Source: Allacma fusca (taxonomy: Eukaryota > Arthropoda > Collembola > Symphypleona > Sminthuridae). From it: a stretch of DNA of 64,000 bases. A program made the position numbers and the translations under genes. Below are positions 46,101-58,600 of the stretch, piece after piece. Position 1 is the first letter of the stretch. Every line of letters begins with the position of its first letter. The stretch spans positions 57,143,632-57,207,631 of the forward strand of contig OX359246.1 in assembly GCA_947179485.1 (NCBI GenBank). The letters run 5' to 3'. The notes beneath the pieces were generated by a model. It had not been told where the DNA came from. It did not search any database and saw only the letters and a list, made by a program, of their open reading frames with translations.

Positions 46101-47831
46101 TCTGTAGTGAATAGAATTGAATAGAATATAAAACTTTTGGGGAGCACTGCAAATCCTTTATTATTAAAGAGCACTTTCTGTCCGTTTATTTTAAGTTTCG
46201 CGCGATCTTAATTCAATGGCCTTACAAAACGCCCAAAAGATGGCATGACAAGCACTCCTTATTATTAACGAGCACTACCTGTCGGTTATTTAAAGCTACT
46301 CTTAATATAAGCACGCAGGATTTAGGCATACAACAAGTCTATACGACAGGGCTTGATTCATAAGCCGGTTGGATTTTAATTTCTACAATCACATTACCAC
46401 CTCTTCAAGTAATTGTCTCTGTGAAGCACAGGGCTTTTACTAGTAATAAATATCGGATAATCCGACGGATATCCGAAAATCAAATTTTTAGCGCGTTCGA
46501 GCGACCAATAAGAACGAAGTGTGCAACAACAATTTGTCCAAAGAGTAACTGTGCCGCTTTTTACTTGTTTTTTTCTTAATTCTGTGCTTCACATTTACAG
46601 CGGTGTTTGTAAAGTTTTTCTTCAGTTTGTACATATGACGTAATGCATGCAAAAATGATTAATATTGTGATGTAGTAAAAAGCTAATGCATTTTTGCAGT
46701 GAAAATTCCTAATACTTTTTTTATCACCCAATGGTATCAATTCGGATAATTTCGGATATCCGCGGATCGGATCGGATACTGCACTTATCCGATCCGAAAA
46801 TTTCGGATCGGATACGGATGAATAAATTTTTTATCCGATCCGTAACCGGATAATAAGAAAATTTATCCGAAAATTTCGGTTCGGATCGGATTCGGATCGG
46901 ATATTCGATTTATCCGGTCGGATGGAAGCCTTACATAACACGATATTTAGCGCATGAGTAAGAATTCTTGATTCACTTAAATTACTCGGTCAAGTTCCTC
47001 AGGGATTGCCCGAACTGGGATAGGTTCAAATGGAATTGGGTCATCTTCCCCGTTCCAGCTGGCTGCTTGATTGAATTCTTTGTACAAACCATAAGCAACG
47101 AGGCCAGCGCTTCGAATAGTCCTGTCTGTATTCGAACTGATGATCCTTGTTTCGTCGGTGTCAAAACTGGTCTTCACTAGGTTTGAGTACCTCTCGCGGA
47201 TATACAGACCTAACTCGTACATCTGCTTCTTTCCTTTCTATAGCCAAAAAAATAATAACGATTAAATGCTAAAACATTTCTGTCAATGAGCTCCTTTTGC
47301 AGCATATAGTCACAAGTCACAACATTACTCTGACTCAATGTTTGAAAACTGATGTAAGTGCATTGAGTTTATTGGACACAGTTTCACAACTGTAGGTTAA
47401 ACAAATCCAATTATTTTTATTGCTAGTATAAATACGTACCTATAATTGCATCGTAATGAGAATATTTTTTCTTGAAAAAATTCGACTTGCCTGTAAGAGC
47501 TCGTGCTGAATTATTTTTTTTATTTATGTAAATACATAATAATTGTAAACGCTACCTCGGTTAGTCCAGCTGTTGCAGTCAAGTAAGATGCATCTGGAGT
47601 GCGTTGACCATGCCGAAAAATCTGTAACGGTTAACAAATTGAGTTGGAAAGGTTTTGAATCCGGGAATAAAATATTCTGGACAAAATAGAAACTTAAATA
47701 TTGTTGTACCGTGAGCTCTTACTAACAATGTGAACGGATTTCAAGCCAGTTGTCCCTAGTGTATTGACGCCAAATATAATTGCAAACAGGATGGTCACAA
47801 AAAATACGTTTAATATTATATGTAGTTTCAT
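43103..47831 (-). CDS. Histidine acid phosphatase copy C, complete
   Basis: Exons from 5' to 3': 47727-47831, 47556-47621, 46986-47237, 44046-44255, 43613-43954, 43313-43502, 43103-43257; 439 residues. Landmarks: signal peptide 1-20 or so; RHGQRTP at 38-44 (nucleophile His 39); Arg 96 in NTDRT; HD at 278-279 in YSGHD; LPGCGHPC in exon 6; C-terminal helix GIIGTAATVCILIALALFA, then a short basic tail. Length and layout match lysosomal/prostatic acid phosphatases (roughly 390-420 residues). It differs from copy B by scattered substitutions and two extra residues in exon 7. Intron 3 is 2730 bases because of a nested transposon cluster (44297-46933); the exons are undamaged. It lies tail to tail with the receptor pseudogene. 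Confidence 0.9.
44470..46149. mobile_element. Middle nested hAT-like element with GAATAGAATAG flanks, unit 1
   Basis: TIRs are CAGTGCTGCCC and, inverted, CAGTGCTCCCC. Flanking 8-mers CAAATAAT and CAAATCCT match at six of eight positions. Subterminal sequence is built of TAGAATAGAATAG motifs on both sides. A central non-repetitive part with short, unconvincing open frames lies at about 44700-45400. Confidence 0.75.
45524..46062. mobile_element. Innermost hAT-like element with CTCGTTCTCGTT flanks, unit 1
   Basis: TIRs are TAGGGGTGAGTATCTCG and, inverted, TAGGGGTAAGCATAGCG. The target duplication is CTGTAAAT/CTGTGAAT (7 of 8). Both sides carry ACGAGACGAGA-type motifs. It is 539 bases and non-coding. 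Confidence 0.85.
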
Positions 47832-49846
47832 ATTTTTACCCAACGCTTGTATATGAACCTTTCTGCGCAAAAATTTGGAAGGGTGTGAACACAGCATGAC
47901 TAGCCGTCAAACTGAAGCATTTTAACATTGAAGCATTTTAAGCTGTTTCAATGCCAAGCGATTTAGTATTACTTGATAATCTACCAAGTATCACAGATTA
48001 CAAATACTTTTCCAAGCGCTTACATGCACATATGTGCTTGAGATAATGATTGATTATTCACCCTTCATTCAAAACGGTCGTAAAATTGTCACATGAAGCG
48101 TGTGTTTATTATCAGAATTTGTGCCAGAGGAATTGCTCACTTTGTAGCGCATTATTTGGTTTCGGATCTTGTTATCTAATAATTAGCACCTTGTAACGAA
48201 AACAATAATAGTACTTGAGCTCAGATGATCCCTTTCAGTGCCTGCATTAGGTGCAAAAAATTGCACCCGGTCTCTTATCTTAACCCATATTTCGGTTTTC
48301 ACCTTCTGAGCCCCATGTCCTTTCCCAAAGTTGTAGGTGCCAAAAATTGAACCCAAGCCAATCAATTTGTTTAGTTTCTGCGTACAATAACGCATCTAAA
48401 CACAAAGTAATTAAAAGTAAAGATACGCTTCATTTGCTAATTTAAATTTAATACGTAGGTTTTTATACCAAAAAACAAGCCCCTTTACCTGTGAATCCCT
48501 ACATAATGATACGTATCAATCGAAATGTTGAAATAAATGAATAATACGGCGTTATTATCTTTATTAGCTTTAATAAATTTCGAATTTGTCTGCCCTTTAT
48601 TAACTCAAATTCCTGGGTTTTTATAATCTGACGTAGTCCAAGTTTGCACTTAAATCATGCAAGCATCAAAATAAAGAGCAATTTTTAGAGGAAGTTTCAT
48701 CATGTCAAAAATGTGTTAGCCTTGAATGTATAGACAGTCTTGAGTTGATCTTGAGTCTCGAGAGTTTTATTATCGTCATAAAACTGAATGTGTTGTATCT
48801 ACGAAGTGCAATCAGTTGCATCCTCGTGGTCAAGTTTCCTCTTCATGAAACTCCGTCTAGACGTGTTACTGTTGAGTCAGCACATTCAGTTCCTCTTTCT
48901 TTCTGATATTCACTCATAAATACTTACTTGACAGATTCATATGTGACAAAATCATTCATGACATTCTTACAATTAGTCAATTTCCTTAATTCATAAATGT
49001 TTTAACAATAATTTCAACACGAAATTTCGAAGTTGCTACAAAAATTAAATAATTAAAAGTTCATTTTTTGATCAAAACTTCAAATTGCTTTTGCCAGGAA
49101 TAAGCAATATCTCAACTTTCAAAAATTCAGCTTTCGAACAAAATCATTCCTTTGCTTCTATCTTTTCAACATGATGTCTTCAATTTTGAACGCAGGATAT
49201 TGATCTGCTTTTTGAAAAGATTGAAAAGAAATTTGCCAAGACACGGGGAAATTGAATTATATTAAGTTTACCATCGCTCCTTATATCAGGGGATATCAAT
49301 GTTTATTAGTTTCCTCTAGGTGTAACTACAGGATGGTTAATAACCATTCCACCCCAGGCTGTGTCTATTCTCCGCATGCTGTACAATTGTAGAAACATTT
49401 CTTTGTGAAGAATTTGGTTGCAGATCTACAAGTATTTTCAAAGCAATCGGCTCATAAATACAAAAGCTTTGAACGATTTTCTAAAGTAAAATGGAAATAA
49501 GGGGATTGAACTTAAGAGAAGCCACTTCAGCGTCCATACGGAGTGAGAACTTTGCCTAACTCGATTGAATGGTAAGAGTAGGATGTGGGATGTGAATTTC
49601 TTGCGATAATGTACGGAAAAAGACGTCCTACACCTTTGCTGCAGAATTCTGAATGGCATCCTTCGGTAACAGGTTGTTCCATTTCTGAAGAATCCCAATA
49701 AATTCATTTACTTCGACGAAGTCACCTTTCTTCATGACTGCACCTCTTGCAAGAAAGCAGAAGCACCCCAAAATTTTCTGCTACAAAACAGAATTAACTT
49801 TTTCGGAAATTCAGAATGGTCTGAAACTCTCAACTGATAAGAGCAA

Positions 49847-50261
49847 ATGAGCACTATATGTGGGAGTCAACTTGAAATGAGACGCATTCTAATTGAGAAA
49901 TTTTTCAACAACGACGTCAAAATAAATTACATGTACGAAGCATTGATTCGGAAGATAGAATTCTTGACAAATGACACTGATGGTTACCAGAAACTTCTGT
50001 GGTCATTTCTGGTAAGACTGAAACAAATTAGGACTGGTGCAAATTAGGATCTAACGTCTTACAGAATTTCTGTATCCTGGTCATAACTTCTATAATAATA
50101 ATGCAATTTATTATTGTGGACCGATTGCCTTGAATTATTTTTTTCCTATCCAGATTAACCATGAAGCGCCTTTCACAATTGTACAGTATGATTGCATCCT
50201 GGAGAACCTAAAGGGACTACAGTTATTTATTATGTATATTTTCCTAATGTGCATTGGATAA
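49847..50261 (+). CDS. Hypothetical small two-exon gene, unit 2
   Basis: Identical to the gene at 37278-37692: exons 49847-50011 and 50154-50261. Function unknown. Confidence 0.3.
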
Positions 50262-51211
50262 TTATTGAAGGTACCCGTCAAGAATGTATTAATGGATGCA
50301 ATCCCAATAAGTTATCGACTTTCTTGGAGTACATTAAAATGATTTTGCACTCGCAGTAGCAACTCATTGGCTATTATGTCGAAATCATGAAACTTATTTT
50401 TATATTCCATTACCCCTGATAAAGTGGCACATACCTTGTAACAGTAATACAATGATCAATTGATTCAATTTCCACAAACAGGAATGGGCCATAAGAAGGA
50501 AAAACCACACTTTAATGATTACGAATTATTTGAAAACCATGCAATATTAGGGATGAAAGTTTTTTCTATTTATGTACATATTGGGGATTGGAAATTAGTA
50601 CTAATCCCTTATTAACGCTTGTTAAACAGTTTTTTGTGTTTAATTTCTAAACCCAACAAAATTTATTATAACATTTCTGGATTTCGATAACACTACGCTA
50701 ATATAATTACATACTATGGCTATCCTTAACTGAAAAGAAATACAGTTGTAATTTCGTTTTAAAATATTTCCTGTTCATTCCTACCATTGACTTTAGTACA
50801 CGGACGAACTTGCAGAGTGAGTTAAATATTAGAGTATTTATGGATTGATGAAATCCCGTTCAACCCCATCCCTTCTATCAAAAAATACCGGCGTAAAGAA
50901 TTCACACAAACCGCTGTTTCACAAGAGAGGAATTTCAATAATTACACGTTAAATTACTATGTATGTAATTATACGTATGATGCTTTGGAAATTATATTAT
51001 TATTTTGATGGTTATATGCAGAATTTGTCAAGTTTGATTGTGAGTAATAATATATGTACAATCGACCACTTATGTAATTAGAATAATTTATCCCAAGAGC
51101 TTTGTAATTAGTTTTAATAAAAAACTCCAACCCGACGAAAACTAGCAGTAGACTTACACAAAATATTAGTCACACAGCCATTCTAAAAAAATTTCCAGTA
51201 ATATAAACAAA

Positions 51212-52744
51212 ATGCATACAAAAACGACACTGAAATTGTTTGGGATATTTCTAAAAATACAGTTCCTACTGAAGATTAGCCCCTACAGATGGAACAAGCA
51301 CACTCACAATCAGTCAATTGAGCTCAAATATTCAAAACTTCGAAGAGCATTTATTTACCTGATATTTATTTGGAGGCTAGTAACAGCAAGTTGGATGGAA
51401 TTCAACGCTTGTAAAAAAAAAAGTAAAGTATCTTTATTGTCATTCAGCCTTAGACTATAACAATCGTATCTCAATTTACATAGCATGTTAATTTCGCTTC
51501 GGGACGCAGCCCGATTAATCTTAACCTAATTTACTTAAACTATGGAGGCGAGAGAGCAAGGTAACATAGAAGGAGATAATATCCCACGACGAACTGAGGG
51601 TGCACTGTCTAGCTATGACAGAGGCACACCTATGAATTCAACGCTTGTATTGGTTTTCAAAAGGATTCGGGCCGTTCCATGACCACAAAAATCATTGATT
51701 TTGTCTTAGGAGAGCGGTTGCCACTAGCAATTACATTTACCATCAATGGATTGTTCAATCGACTGCACGAAATACGCGTTTTTATCAATAGCTATCTCAG
51801 ATTTAACCGGGAGGCAGCACTGACATATTTAGGGACCTCTACACCTGTAAAAACAGATTACTATGAGGTGTTCCTCCTACTTTGTTTGGAAACCCTGGTG
51901 TTTAATTGGGGAATCGGAATAGCATTGGTTTTGCTGGATCCAGGCAACTCTCGATACATTTATCATTTCTTTTTGGAAGAATCGAACTGGATTCGTTTCC
52001 CATTGTCACTTCTTGAATAATTACTACTTGTGGATGGGCATCTGCTGTCCATTTTTATTAGCATTCATCATCATTTGGATGTACACGCAATCAGCCACGT
52101 ATTGGCTGAAGCAAATTCAGTATGGATAATTGAATCATATAAGCATGATTAACATAACCTTAACATAATTGTGACTTAAAATGATGATATATGCAATTGC
52201 AGGTTCAACAGCAATGAAAAGTTTAAACGTGACCCCAAAAATGTGATCAAGCTATTTAAGCAAATCCAAATCCTCAATCCACAATTCAACGTTTGCTTCG
52301 CCACGTTGACTTTTTCTTTTTGTTTTTTTCAATATAACTATGCATGCTACAATGATCTTCATATCATTGCGCTGCTATCATTTCCTACCGTTTTACTTTT
52401 ACCAAGCAATGGTTAGTTGGTCAATATTTTACATACCTTTAGAATGCATTCTGTACACTCTCCTGGGCAATGTTAACTACTCGTCTACGAACTTTTTCAA
52501 ATCTTGGATGGACGTTCTGGGACCTAAAGACCGAAAAGTTCTGCGAGGTTTCTTCCCTCTGGGGATACGAGTAGGGAGTCTTTACGTGGTACAAAGAACA
52601 ACAATTCTCACGTATTATCATATCCTTGCAAGTATCACATTTCAGGCTTTGCTGTTAGCGGAAGATGTTTATAAAAATGTAGATGAGAAGCTTATACATA
52701 GGCGCACAAATTCTGTAGAATCAACAAACTATATAAATGCATAA
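51212..52744 (+). pseudogene. Multi-pass chemoreceptor-like gene, unit 2 copy, inactivated
   Basis: Same structure and same lesions as 38643-40175: retroposon at 51414-51633, frame change near 52014 and T-run deletion near 52319. Identical lesions mean inactivation came before the duplication. Confidence 0.75.
51414..51633 (-). mobile_element. Non-LTR retrotransposon fragment, unit 2 copy
   Basis: Duplicate of 38845-39064 with the same 16-base target duplication. Confidence 0.75.
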
Positions 52745-52979
52745 ACATTTTCCCATTTACTGTCGATTAGGTTAAAAGTAATCAGTGGAAAATTGCAACC
52801 GAATGGGGATTAAATTGGTATAAAGTCTCTTCATGTTAGAACTTCATTTTGGAAACTATAGCATCACAAGTGGTTGCTCGATTTTTATATATGGCTGGCC
52901 TCCAGGGACACGATGTTTATATTCAGTGAGGCTCCTGCATGCAATTTGTCAACCCATTACGATTGTGAACATAAAATTC

Positions 52980-54774
52980 GGCTGAGTTTTACTTTCCGGC
53001 CACAAAACTACCTACCACCTACCATGCTACCTACCATGTTACCTACCATGTTACCTACCATGTTACCTACCATGTTACCTACCATGTTACCTACCATGTT
53101 ACCTACCATGTTACCTACCATGTTACCTACCATGTTACCTACCATGTTACCTACCATGTTACCTACCATGTTACCTACCATGTTACCTACCATGTTACCT
53201 ACCATGTTACCTACCATGTTACCTACCATGTTACCTACCATGTTACCTACCATGTTACCTACCATGTTAACTGATTTCATTCGAAAAATACTTTTAAAAA
53301 TGCCCTTCAATTACACAATGCTTCAGACATTTCTTATAAAGGAAATTCCTTTATGAGGGACTAAATTGTACGGTTCCTTGCGTATCCATTATATCGGACT
53401 TTTATTGTATTCAGAATAAGCGCAAGGATGCCCTCGAATGATTTTAAACAAAAACTAGTAGTAAAATTGTTTTATGGATGCGTTTTGGTTTTTAGTCTAA
53501 AGGAAACAATTGTACTATACAAGTTCAACAAATTATTATGTCTATATTTTATTTTTTGTGATACTTAACTTGAATTATCGAGTTCAAGTCAAGTTTGGAA
53601 CTGTAACTAGTTGATCAAGTTAGGGTCTTCGAAAATTTAATTGATTACTAGAACTTTACAAGTCAAGTAATTATAAGAACGCGAGTTATCAAGTTCAGGT
53701 TGCGTGTTTAAAATTACTTGAAGTTTTGGGGTCAAGTTCATGGTCAAGTTTTGAAATTACTTGACCCGATCGCATTACTGATGTGAAGGCATTTACTGCT
53801 TAAAACTTACACCGCGTTTAGAGTTTAATGGCACCTTGACTATTTCAGCATACAAATACCTTTTAGTGATAGTAAATGGCTAAAACAGTAAAATTTGAAT
53901 GTGCAGAAATTTCAAAAATCAAACAGAATTCCTATTGACCAAAAGTGGGTAAATTTCTTGCCTTAAAATCTCATTTAATTCCCGAATCGCTTGAATTACT
54001 GTTGATTTGCCAATCTAAACAAACCTACAGTTAATTGCTTAATGATGCTGTCTACAGTTCATTCGAATTCCAACGAAATGCAACGAATTCCAATGATTAA
54101 TGCATCGCCTTTTAATGAAGATGTGAAGTTTCATAATAGATGGAACTTCGTGGCAGTTTCGGCTTGCCCTAGGTCGCAGGCTGGGTTGATGGTAGGTGGC
54201 AGGATATGTAGCATGGTAGGTAGCATGGTAGGTAACATGGTAGGTAAAATGGTAGGTAGAATGGTAGGTGGTAGGTAACATGGTAGGCAAAATGGTAGGT
54301 AGAATGGTAGGTGGTAGGTAACATGGTAGGCAAAATGGTAGGTAGAATGGTAGGTGGTAGGTAACATGGTAGGCAAAATGGTAGGTAAAATGGTAGGTGG
54401 TAGGTAACATGGTAGGCAAAATGGTAGGTAACATGGTAGGCAAAATGGTAGGTAACATGGTAGGTGGTAGGTAACATGGTGGGTAAAATGGTAGGTAAAA
54501 TGGTAGGTAAAATGGTAGGTAAAATGGTAGGTAAAATGGTAGGTAAAATGGTAGGTAAAATGGTAGGTAAAATGGTAGGTAAAATGGTAGGTAAAATGGT
54601 AGGTAAAATGGTAGGTAAAATGGTAGGTAAAATGGTAGGTAAAATGGTAGGTAAAATGGTAGGTAACATGGTAGGTAAAATGGTAGGTAAAATGGTAGGT
54701 AACATGGTAGGTAACATGGTAGGTAGCATGGTAGGTGGTAGGTGGTTTTGTGGCCGGGAAAGTAAAACTCAGCC
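52980..54774. mobile_element. TIR element with 12-base minisatellite arms, unit 2
   Basis: Copy of 40411-42217 with the same TAAAATTC duplication. The left arm is the same length; the right arm has a rearranged order of TAAAATGG and TAACATGG units and is 12 bases shorter overall. Confidence 0.88.
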
Positions 54775-55659
54775 TAAAATTCTTCTGTGATAATCACAAC
54801 GTACTAAGTCACTAATTGTAAGGGGCGAAGCGCCACTATAGGACTAACTTTAGTATCAATAGGATGTAATAACATAAGCTAGTAATTATACGTTCTGTAT
54901 AAACACTTAAAAGATCTATATATAGATATATACCAGTGAGCGTATCATGTTAAGCTAAAAATAAATTTTAAATTCCCATCTCTAATCGTAAAACGTGAGC
55001 ACCACTACATTTTGAAAAACGCTTGCAATAATATTTCAAAGTTCTTGCGACAACTACCGGTTCACGGAAAAACAATTTAAAAAACGTTGTTTCAACTGTA
55101 GAGTGTATTTTTAATTGGGTGCGCAGAATAAGAAATACCAAGCACCGCTGGTATACCTCTTCTTTGCTTGTATATAAGGAAGTCACAAGATGCAACTATC
55201 CAAACTAAGGAATAGGCTATGTACGAATAACTCCTGGCTATTAAAGCTAACTGTTCATATATATAAATAAGTAGTTAAATAAACATAATTACTCCATTAC
55301 TTGAGAAAGACATTATTAAAATTATATTTTATCATTTTTTTAGGTAGTCCAAAAATATAAGAACATATTGCAATAAAAAGTAAATTAACATATGATTTCG
55401 AGAGTATTTAATTATTGCTCGTGTAGTACTTCGGTTCTGCCAGAAACAAGACGTCGTTAAGTTTTGGTTAATTATTAACGTAAAAACGTATTCACTTATT
55501 TTAAGGGTACAGAAATCCCACCGATCTACTAAGTTTCTTTAAATCTGCATACATAGTTGCGTCAACTGCGTTAAATCAGGGTATTTGAGAAAGAAATTAC
55601 GGTGATTAAGACAAAAGTACTTCTCTGTAGCAGATCTGCTGCCCTGTCTTACTTATTGT
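54775..55659. other. 3' flank of phosphatase copy D
   Basis: Copy of 42218-43102; no gene. Confidence 0.6.
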
Positions 55660-58600
55660 CTAAACCGGAAAATAATGCCTGTTTTTTCTTGCAGTCGCAA
55701 ATAATGCTAGGGCAATAAGTATACAGACAGTCGCAGCTGTTCCAATTATTCCGTAAATCCAGGAACTCCCACTCCCAGCTACATAATTTAAATAAACGAA
55801 GTAATCACTTGTCTCTTCAGGGTTAGAAAATAAGATTCAATAATTTAATTCGTCAAAAGGCAAATGTACCTGAAATATGTTCCACCGAGGCTTGTTTAAT
55901 ATTTAATAACACCGGGCTTCTGACCTGACATTCGCTTTCATAGTCAACAGGAATCAGAGACTGAGTATTTTTTAAAAAGTTTGAGAGGAAACAGGGGTGA
56001 CCGCAACCAGGTAGTTTCAGTTCTTGAGGCTCTCTTTGAGTGTCATTCCTGTAAAATATCTGAAAACATTCAAGACCAAATAAACTTACAATTAGATTTA
56101 TGGACATAGTAAAGAAAACATACAAGTATATTCTAGTGTACGTATGTATATACAACACAGTCTAATTACTTTAACATGCTCTTCCCTCTGGCGGCCATTT
56201 TGTGAATCTTGGTGCAATTCGAACATCAGGGATGAGCCAACAGGCGGGACATTAAGCGCATACGGATCGTATATATCCAGAAGACGCATGAATACCAACA
56301 TAATTTCGTCGTGTCCCGAGTAAAGGACCATCTTTTGGGGGGTTTCGTCTTGGAAAGCTTTGGTGATCAGCCCTAGCAAAGATCCGCCATACAATTTCCT
56401 CTCCTCTGGCAATATGTACATGGCCTTATAAAGGTTAATGAAAAGGTAGCGGAAGTCATCCAGCTGTATCATTTCAACAGTCCAGTCTCTCAAAGGTAAA
56501 CCATGGGTAGCCTGTAGAGAAAATGTTTACCAAAACAAGATTATAATAAACTATTGAGTCAATTTAATTGTACTGAGTATACAAAAATAATCTTTGTCAT
56601 ACATTATACTCTGCTTGTTCCATAAACGAAATAAACTGGACGATCCGCTGTTCGATGTTGATATCTGGGTTCAGAAGAAGCTCGTCATTCATTTCCTTCA
56701 CGTAGGTGTCTAACAATTTTGCATGTTGCTGGAACAGTCCATCAAAACAGGGAGTTAGTGTGGTTTGCGTTAACTGCCTAAGTCTTGGGCATGGTACCTT
56801 TGGCTGTAAGTACTGTAAAAATGTCCTCGATTTTAAACATAATTGCATAACACTAAGGCTTCCATCCGATCGGATGATCCTCGGATATCCGAAATTTCGG
56901 ATCGGATACATACTTATCCGATCCGAACACAATCCGATCGGATCGGATACGTACCCCTTATCCGGTCATCGGATTCGGATCGGATTTGGAAAAGACTTTA
57001 TCCGATCGGTTCGGATCACAAATAATCAGTGCTGCCCTATTCTATTCCGAATAGAATAGGAAACTAGGGAATTGAATAGAATACCAGGGTATTTAGGCGA
57101 AAATGAATAGAATAGACTTGAATAGCCGTTGATCCAACACCAATGGATTAGAATAGAATAGAATATGCCAATATCTAAAAACACAAGAATAGATTAGAAT
57201 AGAATAGCGGATCGGGCCCTATTCAAAGATCCAGCATTCCCATCAACTTGTTGAAGAGTTGCGACGACAGCATAACAAGTGAAAGTCTCTGCAGAACTTC
57301 CATTTTCCATACCCATCCCAGGATCATGCTTGATGCTGCTAAATAATGAAGCTTTTTTCTCATTACTTTACTTCCTCTGTTAAATCAATAATTGTAACCT
57401 CTTGTCGGCCATACCATTATTGGCTATGCTGCAGCATCGTGCGACATTTTTCCAGCTTTATTTGTTGAAGTTTCGTATTGTAGAACTATCTTATAAGTTA
57501 TAAGTGCGCAGGAAATGTTTAATCTATAACATACTTTGTAACAAAAAACTAGATTTTTGCTATTAAGTATGAAATGGGTGGCGCTGGGAGGAAAACACGA
57601 TATAAAACCTACAAACATTTAAACAGTTCATAATTCTGATTCCAGTTCACCCAGCTCAAGCATTAAATCCGGCGGCTCTTTAGGGATTAGATTTAAAAAA
57701 CATTCGCATCTTGATCAACATCCCCGTTGTTGGTAAAACGTAAAAAAACAATACGAAAATCCTTAGCACAATTAGTGGAAACAAAATCGAGCCCCGATAA
57801 TCAACTATGCGTTTATAAACAACAGCCCACAAATATTTTACCAAAAACTAAAGTCCGAATAGTAATGCAATACGGACTGAATTTAAATCCCAAGAATTTC
57901 GAAGCGCACAACATTCTATCCCTTCATCTCAGCTTCAGTAACAAACGTATTCTATGACGTGGTTTAAAAAACCGGTGGCTACGAAGGAATAGGTGAGTAG
58001 AATAGGAATAGAATAGGTTTCTGGCGAAAATGTGGGAATAGGAATTGACTTGAATAGCCTCGCCACCACAAGCTGTAAATTAGGGGTGAGTATCTCGTTG
58101 GTTTTAAAATTCTCGTTTGTCTCGTTCTCGTTTTTGGAAAAAAAACGAGAACGAGATATTCTGATAACGAGAGTAAACATTTAACGAGGCAAACGAGTCA
58201 TACAAAAAACATGGTTTTTATTTAGCTATATCTACATATAATACTTAATTGTAATTTTCCAAACAATCTGGCGACAGAACATGGAAGTTTATTCAATTTT
58301 ACTAATCGAAACAATCATAAAACGCATGTTGTTCATTTTTGGATATAAACCAATAAATTTGAAAGCAAATAAAGATCTCGAAAAATATAAATAACCACTT
58401 ACAACTTTAAAAATTAGGACAAAGAGTTGCAAAATTGTCTTAATTCTCACGATGGCAGGACAAAACACCCGATTTTTCGGTTTTTACAGACACTAGCTAG
58501 AATTAATTTCAAACGATACTCTCGGTTAATTAAGCGAGATGTCTCGTCCTCTCTCGCTGGTGAATAAAGAACGAGATAAACGAGAATCTCGTCTCGTTGT

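Larger units (their letters stand above)
44297..46933. mobile_element. Outer hAT-like element in phosphatase intron 3, unit 1
   Basis: The target duplication CATAACAC is exact (44289-44296, 46934-46941); copy B provides the empty intron. TIRs are TAAGGCTTCCATCCGATCGG and, inverted, TAAGGCTTCCATCCGACCGG. Subterminal arrays are of ATCCGATCCGA/CGGATCGGAT type at 44310-44460 and 46740-46920. It contains two more elements, one inside the other. No transposase. Confidence 0.92.
35340..47908. repeat. Tandem segmental duplication, unit 1 (12,569 bases)
   Basis: Every feature in this interval recurs 12,569 bases later (12,557 after the minisatellite). The left boundary is where copy B and copy C flanks stop differing (last difference at 35339 versus 47908). 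It contains the hypothetical two-exon gene, the receptor pseudogene, the minisatellite-armed TIR element and phosphatase copy C. Confidence 0.9.
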
